Assembly: GCF_900605495.1 (NCBI RefSeq)
Contig: NZ_LR027603.1
Location: 993,997-1,057,996, forward strand
Length of the DNA stretch: 64,000 nucleotides
Direction of reading: 5' to 3'
Source: Bacilliculturomica massiliensis
Lineage (GTDB): Bacteria; Bacillota; Clostridia; Peptostreptococcales; Anaerovoracaceae
The notes below the pieces were generated by a model that saw only the letters and a list, made by a program, of their open reading frames with translations, did no database searches and was not told the origin of the DNA. Positions 61,641 to 64,000 of the stretch are shown here, one piece after another. The position numbers were made by a program, and so were the translations under genes. Position 1 is the stretch's first letter, and each line of letters starts with the position of its first letter.

Positions 61641-62237
61641 CTAAAAATATGGATAGACCACGTCTGCGTCCCCATCCTCCCGGAACGAGGAATCGTAGAC
61701 CACCAGGTCGAAGATCAGCGGATCGCGGATCAGATGAGTCCATACGGTGTAAGTAGCCTTTATAAAGGAAGGAGTCAGCTCCATCCGGTCCCGGATCAGC
61801 GGACAGACATAAGGCAGCTCCAGATCGGAACGTATGAGGACCAGTCTGCCATCCGCCGTGAAATGAGGCGCCAGAGGAAAGAAACGGCATTGCAGCGGCC
61901 GCATCTCTCTGGGACAATGAGGCGCGCAGCTGCAGCGGACAAAATAGATCTTGCCGTGCCAGGAATCCGGAAAGTCGAAATCCTCTGCGTCTTCCACGGT
62001 CCAATGGAGCCAGTTCTCCTTTCTCGTGAACAGTTTTTCTTCTCCGGGAAGCAGATAGATCCCCATCTCCGTTTCCGAGCCGTATTCCCCCGTCAGCTTT
62101 TCATCTCCCGTCAGATCCGCCGGTTCTGAACAGCAGGCGGCTCCGCACAGCAGGCCGCAGTCTCCGGGCAGGGGGCTTACCCGATCCAGCAGGCGATAGA
62201 TCGCCTGATATGTTCTCTTTCTGATTATACTTTTCAT
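61641..62237 (-). CDS. YkgJ-like cysteine-cluster protein
   Basis: 198 residues. Cysteine groups at [10 protein letters not shown] (residues about 27-36), CSCAPHCP and LQCRFFP in the middle and CPL later, the pattern of Zn/Fe-binding YkgJ-like proteins. The [11 protein letters not shown] stretch is typical. Metal type and function unknown. Convergent with the YcdB/SLH gene. Confidence 0.75.
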   Translation of the reverse strand: MKSIIRKRTYQAIYRLLDRVSPLPGDCGLLCGAACCSEPADLTGDEKLTGEYGSETEMGIYLLPGEEKLFTRKENWLHWTVEDAEDFDFPDSWHGKIYFVRCSCAPHCPREMRPLQCRFFPLAPHFTADGRLVLIRSDLELPYVCPLIRDRMELTPSFIKATYTVWTHLIRDPLIFDLVVYDSSFREDGDADVVYPYF

Positions 62238-62306
62238 AATAAGGGTATTGTATCATAGAATGACCAAAAGCAGAACAGCAGGAGTCTTTTCTTTTTGGAG
62301 GGGCTA

Positions 62307-62315
62307 TGATATAAT
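62307..62315 (+). promoter_or_regulatory. extended -10 promoter of the activator gene
   Basis: TGATATAAT (TATAAT 62310-62315), no -35 match, 25 bases before the start codon. Confidence 0.6.
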
Positions 62316-62340
62316 TTTACAGTTAAAGGAGAAGTGCAAT

Positions 62341-64000
62341 ATGAAACTGGGAATCGACATCGGCTCAACGACTGTAAAGGTCGTACTGCTCGATGAAAAA
62401 AATAATATATTATTCAGCAGATACGAGAGACATATGTCCAACGTGTTTGATAAGGTGAAGGAACTGCTGGAAGTTCTGAACGACCAGATGCCGGGCGTGT
62501 CGGCAACCATGTGTATCACCGGCTCCGGGGGACTGTCCCTGTCCTCGCTGGTCCGGGTGCCGTTTGAGCAGGAAGTCATCACCTGCAGCCGGGCTGTAGA
62601 AACGTTTATACCGGATACGGACGTGGCCATCGAGCTGGGCGGAGAGGACGCAAAGATCACATTTTACGGTTCCGCCATCGAGCAGAGGATGAATGGGACC
62701 TGCGCCGGCGGCACAGGGGCTTTCATCGATCAGATGGCGGTGCTTTTGAATACGGATGCCGGCGGTCTCAACGAGGCGGCCAAACATCACAAGATGATCT
62801 ATCCCATCGCCGCCCGCTGCGGCGTGTTCGCCAAGACGGATATCCAGCCGCTGATCAACGAGGGAGCCGGCACGGAAGATCTGGCGGCTTCCATTTTTCA
62901 GGCGGTGGTGAATCAGACCATCAGCGGTCTGGCCTGCGGCCGGACCATCACAGGCAACGTGGCATTTCTGGGAGGGCCGCTGTCTTTCCTGTCGGAACTG
63001 CGCCAGCGGTTTATCGAGACTCTGGAACTGACGCCGGAGCACATCATTTTTCCTGAGGATTCTAAATTCTACGTGGCCATCGGCGCAGCGCTGCTCTCTG
63101 AGAAACATCCCTGTCTCTCTGTAGAGGAAATTCTGTACCGTCTGAACAATGCGGAGCCCTCCGCCATGTCGGAGACTAAGCATCTGGACCCGCTGTTCCG
63201 GGATTTTCAGGAGTACAGAGAATTCAAAGAACGCCACGACAGGGATAAGATCAAACGGAAAGACATACGGAAAGCCAGGGGAAAAGTCTATCTGGGCATC
63301 GACGCCGGGTCTACCACCACCAAGGCCGCCCTCATCGACGAGGATAAATATCTGCTCTATTCTTTTTATAAGAGCAACGAAGGAAAACCGCTGGAGGCCA
63401 CGCTGACCATGCTGCGTGAGCTGTATGACCTGCTGCCGGAGAACGCGGTCATCGCCAACGCGGCGGTCACCGGCTACGGCGAAGGGCTGATCAAAGCCGC
63501 CTTCGGCGTGGATATGGGCGAGATCGAGACCATGGCCCACTATAAGGCGGCGGAGGAATTTCTTCCGGGAGTGGAGTTTATACTCGACATCGGCGGGCAG
63601 GATATGAAGTGTATGAAGATCCGCGACAACGCCATCTATAATATCATGCTCAACGAGGCCTGCTCCTCCGGGTGCGGTTCCTTCATCGAGACCTATTCCA
63701 AGTCCGTGAACATGGGCGTAGAAGCCTTTGCCAACGAAGCGCTGTTCGCCAAGGCGCCGGTAGATCTGGGAACCAGATGCACCGTGTTCATGAATTCCAA
63801 AGTAAAGCAGGCCCAGAAGGAAGGCGCCACCATCGGCGACATTTCCGCCGGACTTTCCTATTCGGTGATCAAGAACGCGCTGTACAAGGTGATCAAGCTG
63901 AGGGATCCTGAGGAAGCCGGCAGCCGGATCGTGGTGCAGGGGGGAACGTTCCTGAACAACGCGATCCTGCGGAGCATCGAAAAGATCATGGGAAAAGACG
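62341..64000 (+). CDS. 2-hydroxyacyl-CoA dehydratase activator-type ATPase, 3' truncated
   Basis: 553 codons are visible, open to the window end. Two ASKHA ATPase domains in tandem: [16 protein letters not shown] near residue 3 and [17 protein letters not shown] near residue 318. Each half has the cluster-binding and switch motifs: [13 protein letters not shown] and [10 protein letters not shown] in the first, [13 protein letters not shown] and [18 protein letters not shown] in the second. Single-ASKHA activators donate electrons to 2-hydroxyglutaryl-CoA-type dehydratases; double-ASKHA proteins of this kind are usually about 1400 residues and continue into a dehydratase-like domain. SD AAGGAG. 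Confidence 0.9.
   Translation, partial: MKLGIDIGSTTVKVVLLDEKNNILFSRYERHMSNVFDKVKELLEVLNDQMPGVSATMCITGSGGLSLSSLVRVPFEQEVITCSRAVETFIPDTDVAIELGGEDAKITFYGSAIEQRMNGTCAGGTGAFIDQMAVLLNTDAGGLNEAAKHHKMIYPIAARCGVFAKTDIQPLINEGAGTEDLAASIFQAVVNQTISGLACGRTITGNVAFLGGPLSFLSELRQRFIETLELTPEHIIFPEDSKFYVAIGAALLSEKHPCLSVEEILYRLNNAEPSAMSETKHLDPLFRDFQEYREFKERHDRDKIKRKDIRKARGKVYLGIDAGSTTTKAALIDEDKYLLYSFYKSNEGKPLEATLTMLRELYDLLPENAVIANAAVTGYGEGLIKAAFGVDMGEIETMAHYKAAEEFLPGVEFILDIGGQDMKCMKIRDNAIYNIMLNEACSSGCGSFIETYSKSVNMGVEAFANEALFAKAPVDLGTRCTVFMNSKVKQAQKEGATIGDISAGLSYSVIKNALYKVIKLRDPEEAGSRIVVQGGTFLNNAILRSIEKIMGKD

Overview
The window reads as the chromosome of a moderately GC-rich, anaerobic, low-branching Bacillota of class Clostridia. 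Evidence: PolC-type replicase, the sigma-A/DnaG operon, SCIFF peptide with its radical-SAM maturase, a two-gene SufC-SufB (SMS-like) Fe-S system, methylglyoxal synthase, a CspA-like S8 peptidase, S-layer-homology (SLH) proteins and an archerase-type 2-hydroxyacyl-CoA dehydratase activator. The family cannot be fixed from the sequence alone; Lachnospiraceae-like or Anaerovoracaceae-like are both possible. No tRNA, rRNA, CRISPR array, prophage or insertion sequence was seen.

Layout. 1-5.2 kb: end of an S8 peptidase gene, a soluble hybrid histidine kinase, a histidine phosphatase and a convergent mgsA. 5.2-9.3 kb: a palindromic intergenic repeat, an SLH/WG-repeat surface protein, then scfA-scfB. 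9.5-13.5 kb: an accessory amino-acid/purine-type locus of ornithine-cyclodeaminase-like gene, NhaC antiporter and PucR/CdaR regulator, in which both the antiporter and the regulator are frameshifted (the regulator by an exact 28-bp tandem duplication). 13.5-20.4 kb: a second copy of the palindromic repeat and the housekeeping operon pyrH-frr-(PASTA-like)-uppS-cdsA-dxr-rseP-ispG. 20.6-26.3 kb: an accessory insert of two amidohydrolases and a membrane-anchored repeat protein. 26.6-45.2 kb: polC, then rimP-nusA-rnpM-ylxQ-infB-rbfA-nrnA-truB-ribF-rpsO-pnp, a small membrane protein, a candidate small RNA, an M16 peptidase and dut. 45.4-52.3 kb: a catalase-fold protein lacking the catalytic residues, then dgt-dnaG-rpoD-trmK-nif3. 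52.4-64 kb: SLH/C39 surface protein, rnpB, an AT-rich stretch, exoA, sufC-sufB, a MATE exporter, a YcdB-like/SLH protein, a Cys-cluster protein and the 5' part of a large dehydratase activator.

How it works together. The core is nucleotide, isoprenoid/phospholipid, ribosome maturation and mRNA turnover genes in an order commonly seen in Clostridia. Three separate SLH proteins and one repeat-tailed membrane protein suggest an active S-layer-type envelope. Regulation looks RNA-rich: strong extended -10 promoters (TGnTATAAT) recur, and several leaders (pyrH, polC, rimP, pnp, dnaG) carry clear inverted repeats.

Most interesting points: the pseudo-catalase; the palindromic repeat overlapping -10 elements with compensatory changes; the 28-bp duplication that breaks the PucR-type regulator; a candidate ~67-nt RNA gene between pnp and the M16 peptidase; a 10-bp motif at the same position in two promoters; and a perfect 19-bp hairpin at the very start of the polC transcript.
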